Shown here: positions 34,206-46,098 of the stretch, piece by piece
How the letters are laid out: each line of letters begins with the position of its first letter
How positions within the stretch are numbered: position 1 is the stretch's first letter
NCBI GenBank assembly: GCA_002964805.2
Contig: PUDQ02000047.1
Span: forward strand, 248,001-312,000
Source: Trametes villosa
Lineage: Eukaryota; Basidiomycota; Agaricomycetes; Polyporales; Polyporaceae
Length of the DNA: 64,000 nucleotides
Direction of reading: 5' to 3'
Made by a program: the position numbers and the translations under genes
Notes under the pieces: generated by a model
Told to the model about the DNA's origin: nothing
Databases searched by the model: none
Seen by the model: the letters and a program-made list of their open reading frames with translations, nothing else

Positions 34206-35115
34206 GGCTTATGACAGGCGTTGTGAAGGCTCTGGGATGGTCCATTCGGTCTATCATTGCCGCCCACCCATATTCTGCGGGAGAGTTAGACTGAGACTGC
34301 AAAAGTCCTAGGGCGGCGAGATTGGTGTTTGTTTAGGGTACTTAACGTTTACAGGTCGCAGGAATTGGAGGAGTATCCCGCAGGTAGTATTCTCTGCGCC
34401 CCTGTGCTGGAGGCACCGGTGCTGCGGTGCTGCACGGAGTACACAGACCCGGTGTACGTATCGATCCCGTCGTATCTTGAGCCTATGTTTATGATAGCCG
34501 CTAAATCACTGCCACTGCAAAGGCTTGTGGGTTCCGCCTCTTCATCTGTACTTGGCACCTACTGAAGTATTTTCGTAGACGAAGTATTGACGCAATCGAC
34601 AGCCGCCTGTCCAAGCGGGTTGTGCACTGTTTGCACTTAGTGAATGGCCCGGGTATGTCACCCGCGGGCGAACCTGAGCTTGCACCCGGGCGGTTACCGT
34701 ACTTCCGAACCTACGGGCTCGCGTGTACGGGTAACGCCCAGGCTCAAGAGGGGGTGTCTGGTAATACTCCAGAGTACGTGCGTTGAGCTGCGTCTGGATC
34801 GCGAATCTGCTACTCACGCCCAAATAGCGCTCCTGCATTGCGAAACGATGCGTACTAGGTACCATGGGCGCTCTGGATGTCCCGCGCTTAACCTTGCGAA
34901 GGTACGGGTATGTGTCACGCCCGCGCTTGGTGCGTTTTATGCTTCGCTATCCGTACCCCTGGCCATCATCATCCGTACCCTGACCTGACCCCTAGGCCAC
35001 ACTACCCGTACCCTGCTACTCGACGTCCCGGCGCCAGGTTTGGCTTCCCGTACCCCGACCCGTCCGGGGCATGCCCTCCGTCTGTGCAGCCATCCGCGCC
35101 TGTTCCCGGGAGTGT
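34206..35115. other. Interval upstream of reductase B
   Basis: No gene supported. Contains the GTACGGGTA/CCGTACCC motif cluster annotated separately. Confidence 0.45.
34725..35056. repeat. Cluster of CCGTACCC / GGGTACGG-type motifs
   Basis: Copies of GTACGGGTA at 34725-34733 and 34902-34910, then the reverse complement form CCGTACCC at about 34951, 34973, 35006 and 35048. Two copies in one orientation are followed by four in the other, all within 330 bp and 370-700 bp upstream of the reductase B ATG. An 8-mer would be expected well under once in this span by chance. Confidence 0.6.
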
Positions 35116-35335
35116 CATGGCGCTTGCGGCCTGTTGCGTCTCCCTTCGGCGAGGGCGCCCGGGCAGTATACGGCGAACCGGCTTCCCTTGAGAGTTAATC
35201 ACGACATCTGCCAGGTACTGCACCAGTCGGTTGAGAAGCGCGGTCGGACCGCGTTTGCGATAGACATCACCAAGAAGGCGTTGGGCTGGAGAGCCCGTGC
35301 TTAAATACTGGGAGGGGGACAGCGTAACGTCCCCA
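35116..35335 (+). promoter_or_regulatory. Reductase B promoter, conserved with reductase A promoter
   Basis: Contains ATGGCGCTTGCG (35117), TACTGCACCAGTCGGT (35216), GGCTGGAGAGCC (about 35284) and TGCTTAAATACTGGGA (about 35299), the same order as upstream of reductase A. TTAAATA about 120 nt before the ATG is the likely TATA element. Confidence 0.7.
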
Positions 35336-35421
35336 ACCACTCTCCCCTACGTCCCATTCGCCGCTACAGATCTACTCCTCAGCATCAGCCCCCTCGCTTC
35401 CCCATATTATCTCCATCCAAG

Positions 35422-38400
35422 ATGCCGCTTCTATCATCCGAAGTCCCTCCGAATATTGCCACAGAATTCCGTGCTCCGCTCGACTTTCTCAAGAACGATT
35501 ACGCACCCCTCCCTAAGCTTTACGACTGGCACGCGAAGGAGAACCCCAACTACCCGCTGTTCACCTTTCAAGACAACAAGAACACCGAGTATATCACCTA
35601 CTCTAGTGCTAACCGCGCCATCGATCGTGCGGCGCGCTACATACTCTCAGGGTTACCCTCGCAGAATTCCGGTACGCAATCTGGCGCGGCGAAGCCTCCG
35701 GTCGTTGCTATTTTCGCGAAGGCCGGTAAGTCTATTCTTAGACGCGAATATACCTGCGAGCTACATGACGGTCAACTTACTGTTTTACCTTCGCGTAGAC
35801 TCTATCACCTACTTCTGCACCGCCGTCGGAGTGTTGAGGGCTGGCTGTACCGCGTTCCTGGTATCGACCCGTAATGGAGCGGCCGCCATCGCGGACATGC
35901 TACAGCGTACCGGCGCGACGCAGGTGTTCGTGTCCCAAGACGGCACCACTCTCGATGTCGCTCGGGAGGCTCTAGGCCGCCTGCCTGAGGGACAAGTCGA
36001 GCTCCGCGACATGCCCATCTACGAGGATCTTTTTCCGACCGCCCCCGGGACGGGCGATAGCGTGTTCGACAAGGAAGTCACTTTCCCACCGGTGCACGAC
36101 CTGAACGCGGTCGCAGCCATTCTGCATTCTTCTGGTGGGTGTTTCACGGTGATCGCACTGCATACATGGGGATCAAGCTGACACTGTCCGAAGGCTCGAC
36201 GAGCTTCCCGAAGACGATTTCTTGGACACACAAGCGGCTGCTGTTCATTGGTCGTGAGCCCCGTACGTGCCACGTTACTATAAGCCTCGTCTGCGTACTC
36301 ATAGTATGCGGGTTCCAGTGACCGGTGGTGCTCAAATGGCGGGCACCATCTGGGGCGCTCATGCCGTGCCCATGTTCCACGCGATGGGCGCGTTCATGAT
36401 CGCTGTAGCGGTAAGTGCTGCACGTTGATAGTAGGCGTAGAGAGACTCACGACAGGCTCTCTATGCAGCCGATCTGTGGTTCCGTCCTCGCCACCTTCAA
36501 GCCGGCGACGCCTCCGGTGTTCCCGACTCCCAGTGCCGTGTGGCAGGGCATCGTGACGAGCAAGTCGGACATCTCGTTTGGCGTTCCGGCTTTCATAGAA
36601 GTGAGTACTACGTAACCTATCCTTGCGCGGGATACCAAGAGCTCAATGTGTCATCCTATTCAGGAATGGGCACGCGACCCAGCGAAGGTCGCCTACTTGA
36701 AGCAGATGCAAAGAATAGTGGGTTGCATCTGCTCACCCTAACAAACCCGCCTAACAAGTGCCTAACAGACCTTTGGAGGTGCGCCGCTCAATCAAGAGAT
36801 AGGCGACGCATTGGCGTCCCAAGGCGTGCAACTTGGCTCTGCGTACGGCCTGTGAGGCTCAATTACCCACCGTCTGTCTGGCTGAACGATACTGACGGCA
36901 GTGCCAGAACGGAAGTTGGAAACATCAACTCTTTCACGAGAAGTCAGTGCAATTGCTCCGCGGTTTCTGCTGAGCCTTCTAGCTGAGCACGACGATGCGT
37001 TAGCGACTACGGCCGACGACTGGCCGTATTTCCAGCCCTCGCCGTCTCTCTCGCTTGAGTTCCGCCCCCATGGTGACGGCAAGTACGAGATCGTAGTCCT
37101 GGTAAGCCTACCTTGCCCATCACGTCGCGCCTTATGAATCTAACTGCGATGTCCTCAGTCGCCCCCGGAGAACCCCCTCCCTGCCGTCAACACGAAGGTC
37201 AACGGCCAGGACGCGTACGCGACGAACGACCTCGTCGAGCCGCACCCCACCAAGCCGAACTTGTGGCGCATATATGGGCGCGCAGACGAGCAGATCATGC
37301 TGTCCAACGGCGAGAAGGTGCGCAGCTTTATTCGCTGATTCGTGCCTGTGGATGTGTCGCTCACACTACTGGCGGCGCGCAGACGAACCCGCTGCCCCTG
37401 GAGACCACCATCAACGAGGACCCGCACGTGAAGCACTCTGTCATGTTCGGGCGGGGCAAGTTCCAGAACGGCATCCTCGTCGAGCCCGCGGATGCGTCCA
37501 AGTTCGATCCACGCGACACGAAGGCGCTCGAGGCATTTAGGAATCGCATCTGGTGAGCATCGCATATCCGGCCTACTGTGACACGTTGGATTAATCCGCT
37601 CTTTTCAGGCCTTCTGTCGAGCGGGCAAACGCCAGTGCCCCGCAGCACTCGCGGATCTTCAAGGAGGTATGTCCATACTCGCAACTTAACCGCGCGAGAC
37701 CGGCGTCATAACAGTACATTCTCGCGCCGCATAGATGATCCTCGTCGCCTCCCCATCCAAGCCGTTCGAGCTCAACGTCAAGGGCATGCCGCGCCGCGGC
37801 GTCGTCATCGAGAAGTACGCCGAGGAGATCGAGGCGCTGTACAAGCAAGTCGAGGAGAGCTCCCAGAGCGACGTGCGCGCGCCGTCCGTCTGGGACGAAA
37901 ACATCACTCTGCTGTTCGTCCGCGGAGTGGTCGAGCGGACGCTGCGACGCGACGTCGAGGATAACGACGACATCTTCCGGAACGGCTGCGATAGGTACGT
38001 TCTCCAAATATCCTTCTCAAGGTCGCTACTGAGGGATGGGGCGCATATAGTCTGCAATCGACCTACATACGTAACACCATCATTCGCGCGATCCGGGAGA
38101 CTGACGCTAAGGCGGCCGCGCGGGTGCCGACGAATATCGTATACCAAGCCCCGACGATAGCCAGCCTCGCGAAGACAGTCCGCAGCATCGTCAAGAATGC
38201 CGACGCACCCGACGCCCCGCCCCGCACCCTCCAGGACCTCTGGAAGTACGTCGAGAAGTACACTGCCGACTTTCCCGCCCGCCCCTCAGTCCTCGTTGAC
38301 CAGCCCGAGCCTGCCAAAGACGTCGTTCTGATCACCGGGACGACGGGGGGGTTCGGGTGCGACGCGCTCGAGCACTTGCTGCGCGACGAGAGCGTCGAGC

Positions 38401-39593
38401 GCGTGTATGCGTTCAACCGCAAGGGCTCGAACGCGCTCGAGCGGCAGCACGCGCAGTTCCGCGCGCGGGGCTTGGACGAGAGCCTGCTCAGTTCGCCGAA
38501 GTTCAGGATGGTCGAAGCGGTCCTGCACGAGCCCGGGTTCGGCGTCGACCCGGGGCTGCTCGACGAGGTGCGGCGGTCGGTCACGCACATCATGCTCAAT
38601 GGTGAGTCGCGACATCGTTGGGGTAGGATGTGTGAATGCTGACGATTCTGCGGGAAGCTTGGACTGTGAACTTCAGCCTCGCCCTTTCGTCGTTCGAGCT
38701 CGACATCCAGGGAGCGCGGAACTTCATTGACCTTGCAATCAGCTCGCCCTACACCAAGGCACCTACCGTGGTCTTCGTCAGCTCGATCAGCGTCTTCAAC
38801 AGTACGTCGCGACCTTTGTAAGAGTATACTCGGAGAAGCTGACGTGTGTCCAGACTACGACGGACCTTCCCCTGCTCCGGAGGCGTCCCTGGACGACCCC
38901 ACCTCCGCGTTCGGAACGGGTTATTCGGAAGGCAAGTGGGTGACCGAGCACATCCTGCAGAAGGCGGAAGAACAGCGGGGCGTCCACACCGTGGTGATGC
39001 GCCTCGGACAGGTCGCCGGGAACCGCGTGGGATACTGGAATGAGAAGGAGTGGTTCCCTGCGCTCGTCAAGTCTGCGCAGTTTCAGCGCTGCTTGCCAGA
39101 CATCGAGGGGGTGAGAGCGCCGATCACCTGCTATTCCGAACAACATAGACTGACCAGAGAGTTTAAGAACGTCGCCTGGATTCCCGGGTATGAGGCCGCC
39201 AAAGCGTTCACGGAGATGCGGCACTCGCCTCACCGCTTCCTGCACCTCGTCCATCCCCAGCCCGCCCCCTGGCACGACCTCATCGCCCCGATTGCGGAGG
39301 AACTCGGCGTCCCGCTCGTCCCGTACGAGGAGTGGCAGTCAGCTCTGCAGAACAGCGTCAGCGAGGGCGACGCGGCCGAGGTCGAGCTGATGAGGAAGAA
39401 CCCTGCCCTCCGTCTTCTCTCGATGTTCAAGGGCGCGAGGGCGGCGTCGGCGGACCGCGAGCCCCTCGGCCTGGTGTACTTGTCTACGGATAAGGCGGCC
39501 GCGGTCTCGAAGGCATTGGCTACCTTGCCTCAGCTGGACGCCGAGCGCGCGAAGGGTTGGGTTGCTGCGTGGATGGGTGCTGGGTTCTTGTAG
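35422..39593 (+). CDS. NRPS-like adenylate-forming reductase B (A-T-R)
   Basis: Paralogue of reductase A with the same A-T-R layout and predicted reductive release of an activated acid. Start [16 protein letters not shown] at 35422; last residues [11 protein letters not shown], stop ending 39593. Visible signatures: [11 protein letters not shown] (split by the intron at 36136), [35 protein letters not shown] (about 36772), [10 protein letters not shown] (about 36905), [15 protein letters not shown] (about 37275), carrier IFRNGCDS with the Ser codon split by an intron at 37996, NAD(P) loop [19 protein letters not shown] (about 38330), and catalytic YSEGK (about 38923). The carrier motif is NGCDS here and SGGDS in copy A, with the Ser kept. 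All checked exon borders are intact, so it looks functional. Confidence 0.88.
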
Positions 39594-40086
39594 GTTGTCG
39601 ATACGGTTGAGCTGAGCGCTGAACTGCCGAGCTAGAGCCCCAAGTTTTCGGATGTACGCTTCTTGAGGGGAATTGAGTATGTCTTGCATGTGCTGACCTT
39701 TGTGTGTATTATTGTTGTAATACATCTGCACCAGGCTTCATCATACGCTCGAGTAAGGCGCTGAGGATGTCGATGTACTCTGAGGGAGCGGAGCGGCGGC
39801 CTCGCTGCGAAGCTTAGGCGCTGATGCGAGCGCCTACGCACAGGGACGGTGGATAGGCGCCCATGTGGCGCGAGTCCGCCAGAAGTGTCGCGCTCTGGGT
39901 TGACTCTGTACCACCTCCACCATCGTGCTTTCTCAACAATTCACGTACTATACAGGCGCACTTTATGCTCTGAGCTGCAGCGACCTGATCATCGGGTCTC
40001 TCATTGTGTGCTCCACTTGCTAGGGCTTTGGGTGCTGTGCGACCACTCAGGACCGCACTTGTCGGGGCGACAATCGTATCATCGAC
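39594..40086. other. Interval between reductase B and VPS15
   Basis: 3' flank of reductase B and promoter of VPS15. No gene seen. Confidence 0.5.
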
Positions 40087-43000
40087 ATGGGGAATGCACA
40101 ATCGTTGACGCGTACGAGCGGTGCGCTGGACTCTTTTGTCGTTGAACTGGGAGGGGACATTGTCTACGAGAGAAGGTACGGTCCCCGTTACCCCTACTCA
40201 ACTGGAAACACCTACGAAAGCTCTTAGTCTTGGCTCTGCTCGATTTCTCAAGACCGTCAAGTGTCGCCACAAAAACGGATATCTCGTCGTGAAGATCTTC
40301 ATCAAACCGGATCCGGGCTTGAGCCTCAGGAAGTACCATAGGAGGCTCAAGAGTACGCGTCGTTTACTTCTTGAACGCGCGTTTGGACACTGATACCGCG
40401 CAGTCGAACGCGAGGCTCTTGCGGACATCCCGAACGTGTATGGATACCAGACCTTTGTGGAAACGGACAAGGCGGGCTATGTCATACGGCAGTGGGCTGC
40501 AAGTAACCTCTATGACCGCATCAGGTACGTCTGCATCCTGTGATTTCTGGATACCCTCTAAGGCTTGGTCTAGCACTCGGCCCTTCCTGAGTACTGTCGA
40601 GAAGAAGTGGATCGCGTTCCAGATACTTAACGGGTTACGCGATGCCCGGAACCGCAAGGTATCCCATGGGGACATCAAGTCCGAGAACATCTTGGTCACG
40701 TCCTGGAACTGGGTGTACATATCCGACTTTGCGTCCTACAAGCCGACGTTCCTCCCACTCGACGACCCGTCTGACTTCTCATTCTTCTTCGACACTTCCG
40801 GTCGCCGCTCGTGCTATATCGCTCCCGAGCGATTCTATACTGCTAGCGACAACCCGGATATCAGTGCGAAGAAGTCGCGACTGGCTGTAGACGATACCGA
40901 GGGCCGTAGAGACGGAAAGGTCACCGAAGCGATGGATTGTTTCAGTGCCGGCTGTGTGATTGCTGAGCTCTTCATGGAGGGCAAACCGCTCTTCACGCTC
41001 AGCGAACTGTTCAAGTTCCGAGAAGGTGAGCTGAAGCTGGAGACGCAGTTGGGTGCTATCGAGGAGGAAGGCGTGCGGGTGAGTGACGTCGTGAGGAACT
41101 ACCTATGCCACAATGTTCTTACACGCTCGCGCAGGACCTCATTAAACAAATGGTCGGTATCGATCCCGCCACACGACCTACGTTTGACACGCTCCTGCAC
41201 ACGTCTCGGGGAGCGGTCTTCCCGGAGTGCTTCTACTCGTTCTTGCACAACTACGTCCATTCTGTCAACGAAGTGAATGCCCCCACGTTGTTCTCGACTG
41301 CGCAAGGACCTCCGGCGACGCCCAGCAGTGCAGTTCCTCCTACTCAAAGGGCGGCGGCTCACATCGGATCCTCAGTGGCCGCTCTCAACGGCGATTCACC
41401 CAACGACCCTCTTCCGAGTGACTCTGACCATCGGATGGAGCGTATCTGGGCAGATTACGAGAGCGTGGAGCCCTATCTTGTAAACGACACCGCCGGAGAC
41501 ACAGTCATGGACGTCAAGGTCGACTACACCCCGCAAATCACCTCCTCGCGGCCTTTCCATGTGAGAGCGACACTTCGCCCGCGTCTCAGAACACACCCTG
41601 ACTTATCGGTAGGATGTTCTTCCGATCGAGCTCAACATCCCGAACCGCGAGAGTAAGCTCCATAGTGCATGGTCTGCGCACAAACGCGCAGCAGCAGAAG
41701 GTCAGTGGTGTTGTTCTTCCCCTCTCACAATGCCCTGATGTCAGACTTAGATGGCCCGGCTCTCATCGTACTGTCGCTTATATGCGCCAATATCCGCAAC
41801 TGCTACCTTCCGAGCTCGAAAGTCCGCGCACTCGATGTGTTCCTCGCGCTCTCCGCTCATCTCACCGACGAGGCGAAGCTCGACCGCATGGTCCCGTACA
41901 TCGTCGATCTGCTGCATGACGACTCGGCTCTCGTGCGCGCGTCTGCACTTCGCACTCTCATGCAAGTTCTCATGCTCGTGACGGTCATCACGCCCTCGAA
42001 CGCGGCCATTTTCCCGGAGTACATTATTCCTGCCATCGGCCACCTTGTGCGCGACCCGGAGGTGTTGGTGCGGTGCATGTATGCGCAGATCATCGTGCCT
42101 CTCGCGGACACTGCGGTGAGGTATCTCGAAATGGGACAAGCGCTTAAGGCACATGGTACCTACAAGCTGTCGCCGGACACGCAGGAGTACGATGAGGCGC
42201 ATTTCGAGGTCCGTCTTCACATTTGGCGAGGTATAGAATGGTCGTCTGATGTACTTCTAGGTTTCGTACGACGCCAGCATGATCGACCTGCAGAACAGCA
42301 TTCAAGAGCACCTATCGACGCTGCTAGTGGACCCTTCGAGCGTCGTTAAGCGCGCAGTCCTCCACAACATATCGTCTCTGTGCATCTTCCTTGGTCGCCA
42401 GAAGACGAACGACGTACTCCTCAGCCACATGATTACCTACCTGAACGACCGGGACTGGTTGTTGCGCTACGCCTTCTTCGACAGCATAGTCGATGTGGCC
42501 GCGTGCGCGGGCGGCCGCAGCCTGGAGGAGTACATCCTGCCACTCATGATACAAGCATTGTCCGGTACGTGGTCGGAGTTGGAGAGTCATACAACGATGT
42601 ACTGACTCGCGATCCGACTCCTCAGATGTCGAGGAGACGGTGGTGGCGAAGGTCCTCGCTTCGCTGACTAACCTGTGCGAGCTGGGGCTGTTCCAGAAAA
42701 TGCGCATATGGGAGCTGATGAGTGCCACGCTTGGGTTCCTGTGCCACCCTAACACCTGGATACGCCAAGGTACGAGTCATCGAGCTGTCGAATCGGAAGT
42801 ACAGACTCCCAGCGCTGACACGCTCCTTATTTGCACTGCTCAGGTGCTGCGGCATTCATCGCCTCGGCTGCGAAGCACCTCCCGCCGAGTGACGTGTGGT
42901 GCATCCTCTACCCGTCACTCAAGCACTTCCTCCGCTCCGATGTGCGAGATGTGGACGAGAAGAGCCTGCTTCTGGCGATGAAGCAGCCGCTGTCACGACA

Positions 43001-45847
43001 GGTGTTCGATGCCGCATTCCAATGGGCCATGAAGGCCGATAAGACGTCGTTCTGGCGCTCTTCGCGGAGCGCGAAGACCGAGTCACCCCGCGAGAGCATG
43101 GCCACGGTGCGACAATCCGGGAGTGCAGCGTCTCGCGCTCGGTCCGAAGAGTGCGCGTGCCTCTCCTTGAGATGTTATGTCAGATACTGATCGAGACGTA
43201 GGGATGAGGCGCAGCTTGCAAAGATGCAGCAATTGGGCATGTCCTCCGTAGAGGAAGCGAAGTTGATGGCGATGAGGGACTATGTCCTCAAGCTTGCGCG
43301 GGCAATCTCAAGGTTCGTGCGTTCTCGCACACCTCTTTCGCGAGCATGCAGCTGATATCGGATCAGCTTCGCGTCTCGTGTTAGCGTGGAAGTCGAGACC
43401 GATGCGCTGAAGTCGACCAGCACCATCGAGCTGCAGAAACTCGGTGTCGTCCCTCAGACCGTCTTCCTGCGTGCGCCCGAATCAGAGGGACGCGCCTCTC
43501 GACTGTCTTCCCACCGTACGACGTCCGACTTCTACGTCAGATCCCCAGGGACGCCTCGCACAACGCGAACACTGAGCATCGACCAGGGCCCGACCTCCGC
43601 TGGGGCGCCATTCGAGGACCTCCGGCGACGACTCGCGATCATCAATGGCTCCGGCAGCTCCCTCGCGGTACCAGGCTCGCGAGAGCCTCGCAGCCCCCTC
43701 CCACATCCGCTTTCCATAGACACCAGTGCAGTCCCTGCATTGACATCGCCGGAGATGCCTCATGCGTTTGACCGTCCAGGAAGTCCTGCGGAGTCGACGG
43801 TGTCTACCACTCACTCCTCCGCCTTCCGTGGGATGCAGCGCTTCCCGATCAGCGGGGACGGGCCGAAGGCAGCGCCTGCCATCGGTTCTTCGAAGGCGAG
43901 CGCGACCGGCTTGCTTGAGGCCCATACACAGATTCGCTCTGATTCTCCATCGCCGTCTGGTCGCTCTTCACCGGTCTCTGTCGCTGGCACTGTGCGTGGG
44001 CAGGACAAAGCTCGGGTACCCTCCATAGCGCCCATCTCCACCTATGGTGAGTCGGATGACACCGCCTGCCGGACTAGTCATTGAATGACTGTTGCTTTCA
44101 GATGGACAGGAAGCCGGCATTAGCAACCTTCTCGAGCACCTGTATCTGGACAACAACCGGGACCTACAGAACGACTTCGGTCCAAAGGTGCACGAAGGCC
44201 CCGTTCGCCGACGAAATGCTGCCCGCCATGCTAGCTTTATGTCCCGAGACGGATCATCACACCGTCTCGAAGCGTCCCTTATATCGCACTTCAACTCGCA
44301 CTCCGATGCCGTAACGGGCCTGGCGGTGTCCCCCGACCATATGTTCTTCGTGTCCGCGTCGGACGACAAGACGGTGAAGGTGTGGGATACCGCGCGCCTG
44401 GAGCGGAACGTGACGAGCAAGCCGCGGCATACGTACAACCAGCACCACGCGCGGGTGAAGAGCGTGTGCATGCTAGAGGGCGTGCACTGCTTCGCGAGCG
44501 CTGCCGAGGATGGGAGCTTGCACATTGTCCGCGTGCATGCGAGTCAGAACGGGCAGCTGCCGAAGTACCACAAGCTCCAGGTCATCCGCGAGCACCGGGT
44601 TGACACGCCGGGCGAGTATATCACCAGCATGGTGCACTATGCGACAGGTACATCAACACCCGCTCTCCGATGGGAGTCTCAGCTAATATTTTGCTAGATA
44701 CCTCGTCGAACCTCGTTTACGCAACCACGCACTCGGTAATTACGATCATGGACCTGCGGACGATGCGAACCCTGCAGCGCATGGAGAACCCACGACATCA
44801 CGGGCCTATCACTTGCATCTGTCTAGATCGCAAGCGGGCGTGGGTCATCTGCGGGACGTCTACGGGCGTCCTCTCGCTCTGGGACATTCGGTTCGGCATC
44901 CTCATCAAAAGCTGGAGAGTCGGGCTTGGGTCGAAGGGGCGTGGCGTCCGCGTACACCAATGTCTCGTCCACCCGACTAAAGGCAAGGGGAAGTGGGTGG
45001 TCGTCGCTGTTGAGACACCACAGTCCGCTTCGGAAGGCTCGTCATATTCTGTCCTCGAGGTCTGGGATATTGAGAAGACCGCGCTCGTTGAGACGTTCAC
45101 GGTACGGGCTACGCACAACCCGTCCGACGCGGTGGAGGAGCCGAAGGAGATCAACGTGGACGAGGCCGAGGTGAACCCGGCCGCTGCCATCGCCGCGCTT
45201 GTGCGAGCACGACAGGAAGGTAGTTCGGTGGACTCTGGAGCACGACGAGGAGCCATCGTCGGCCGCGACACGTCTGGAGGTGACGCACCGCTCCCGCCTT
45301 CACCCGACGTGCGCGCTGTGGTTGCGGGGACTGAGTTCGGCGGACACACGGTGGTACATCGGTCGCATATGGCGGAGGCGGACAGCAAGTCCGCAGGGCG
45401 CTCTTCTGGCCGCGGCTTCCTCATCACGGGCTCGGAGGACTGCAAGCTACGGTTCTGGGACCTCGGGCGCCCCGAACGGTCGATCGTGCTCAGTGGGCTC
45501 GAGGCAGAAGGGGACAAGCCGACATATAGGTGCGCGTACTTATGCCATTGGGCCTCATATCGCCGTAACTAACGCACACGCTGCCTTGTCCCAGTATCTC
45601 TCGCGCGGCCACAGGTATAGCTTCCTCCTATGTTGAGACGTGGACGTCCTCGTCCTCATCTTCAAGCAATCGGCCGCCGCAACGACTCTCCCTCATCAAC
45701 CACAATCAGCAGAACCTGCTAAAGGGCCACCAAGATACCATCACCGCCATAGCTTGCATTGAATCGCCCTTCCGTGACGGTCTCGTCACCGCCGACCGGG
45801 CAGGTGTGATCAAGGTGTGGAGGGTGGAAGCGACCGACGCGACGTGA
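40087..45847 (+). CDS. vps15: Phosphoinositide 3-kinase regulatory subunit 4, VPS15
   Basis: Scaffold pseudokinase/kinase of the Vps34 PI3-kinase complexes for autophagy and endosomal sorting. Starts MGNAQS, an N-myristoylation signal fitting membrane tethering. Kinase domain: SLGSARFLKTVK after the first intron, catalytic loop HGDIKSENILVTSWNWVYIS, and DFASYKPTFLP in place of the usual DFG, which is characteristic of Vps15. HEAT-repeat helices run about 41730-42960 (e.g. DSALVRASALRTLMQV, PEVLVRCMYAQIIVPLAD). A Ser/Pro-rich linker at 43490-44040 precedes a WD40 propeller at 44090-45847 (e.g. SHFNSHSDAVTGLAVSPDHM, SASDDKTVKVWD, ITGSEDCKLRFWDLG, TADRAGVIKVWRV). About ten introns. Stop TGA at 45845-45847. 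Confidence 0.94.
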
Positions 45848-46098
45848 TAGATATTCAGGTAATCATGGATCGATGTAATGTGTACTATACTATTCCCCTG
45901 CTTGTTTTCATGCCATTTCATGCCCCTACATCCCTCGAGTTGTACGCCTTTCTGTTTTCTCCTCGATCTATAGCCGCGCAGAAGGTGCCGCCACAGAAAG
46001 CTTTCCCAGATTAGATAGTGCAGGAACCCGGTCAGCAGGTACGTCTGAGGGTCCTTTATCAGCATATCGCCGCCACAAGATCTAGCATCTGTACCACC

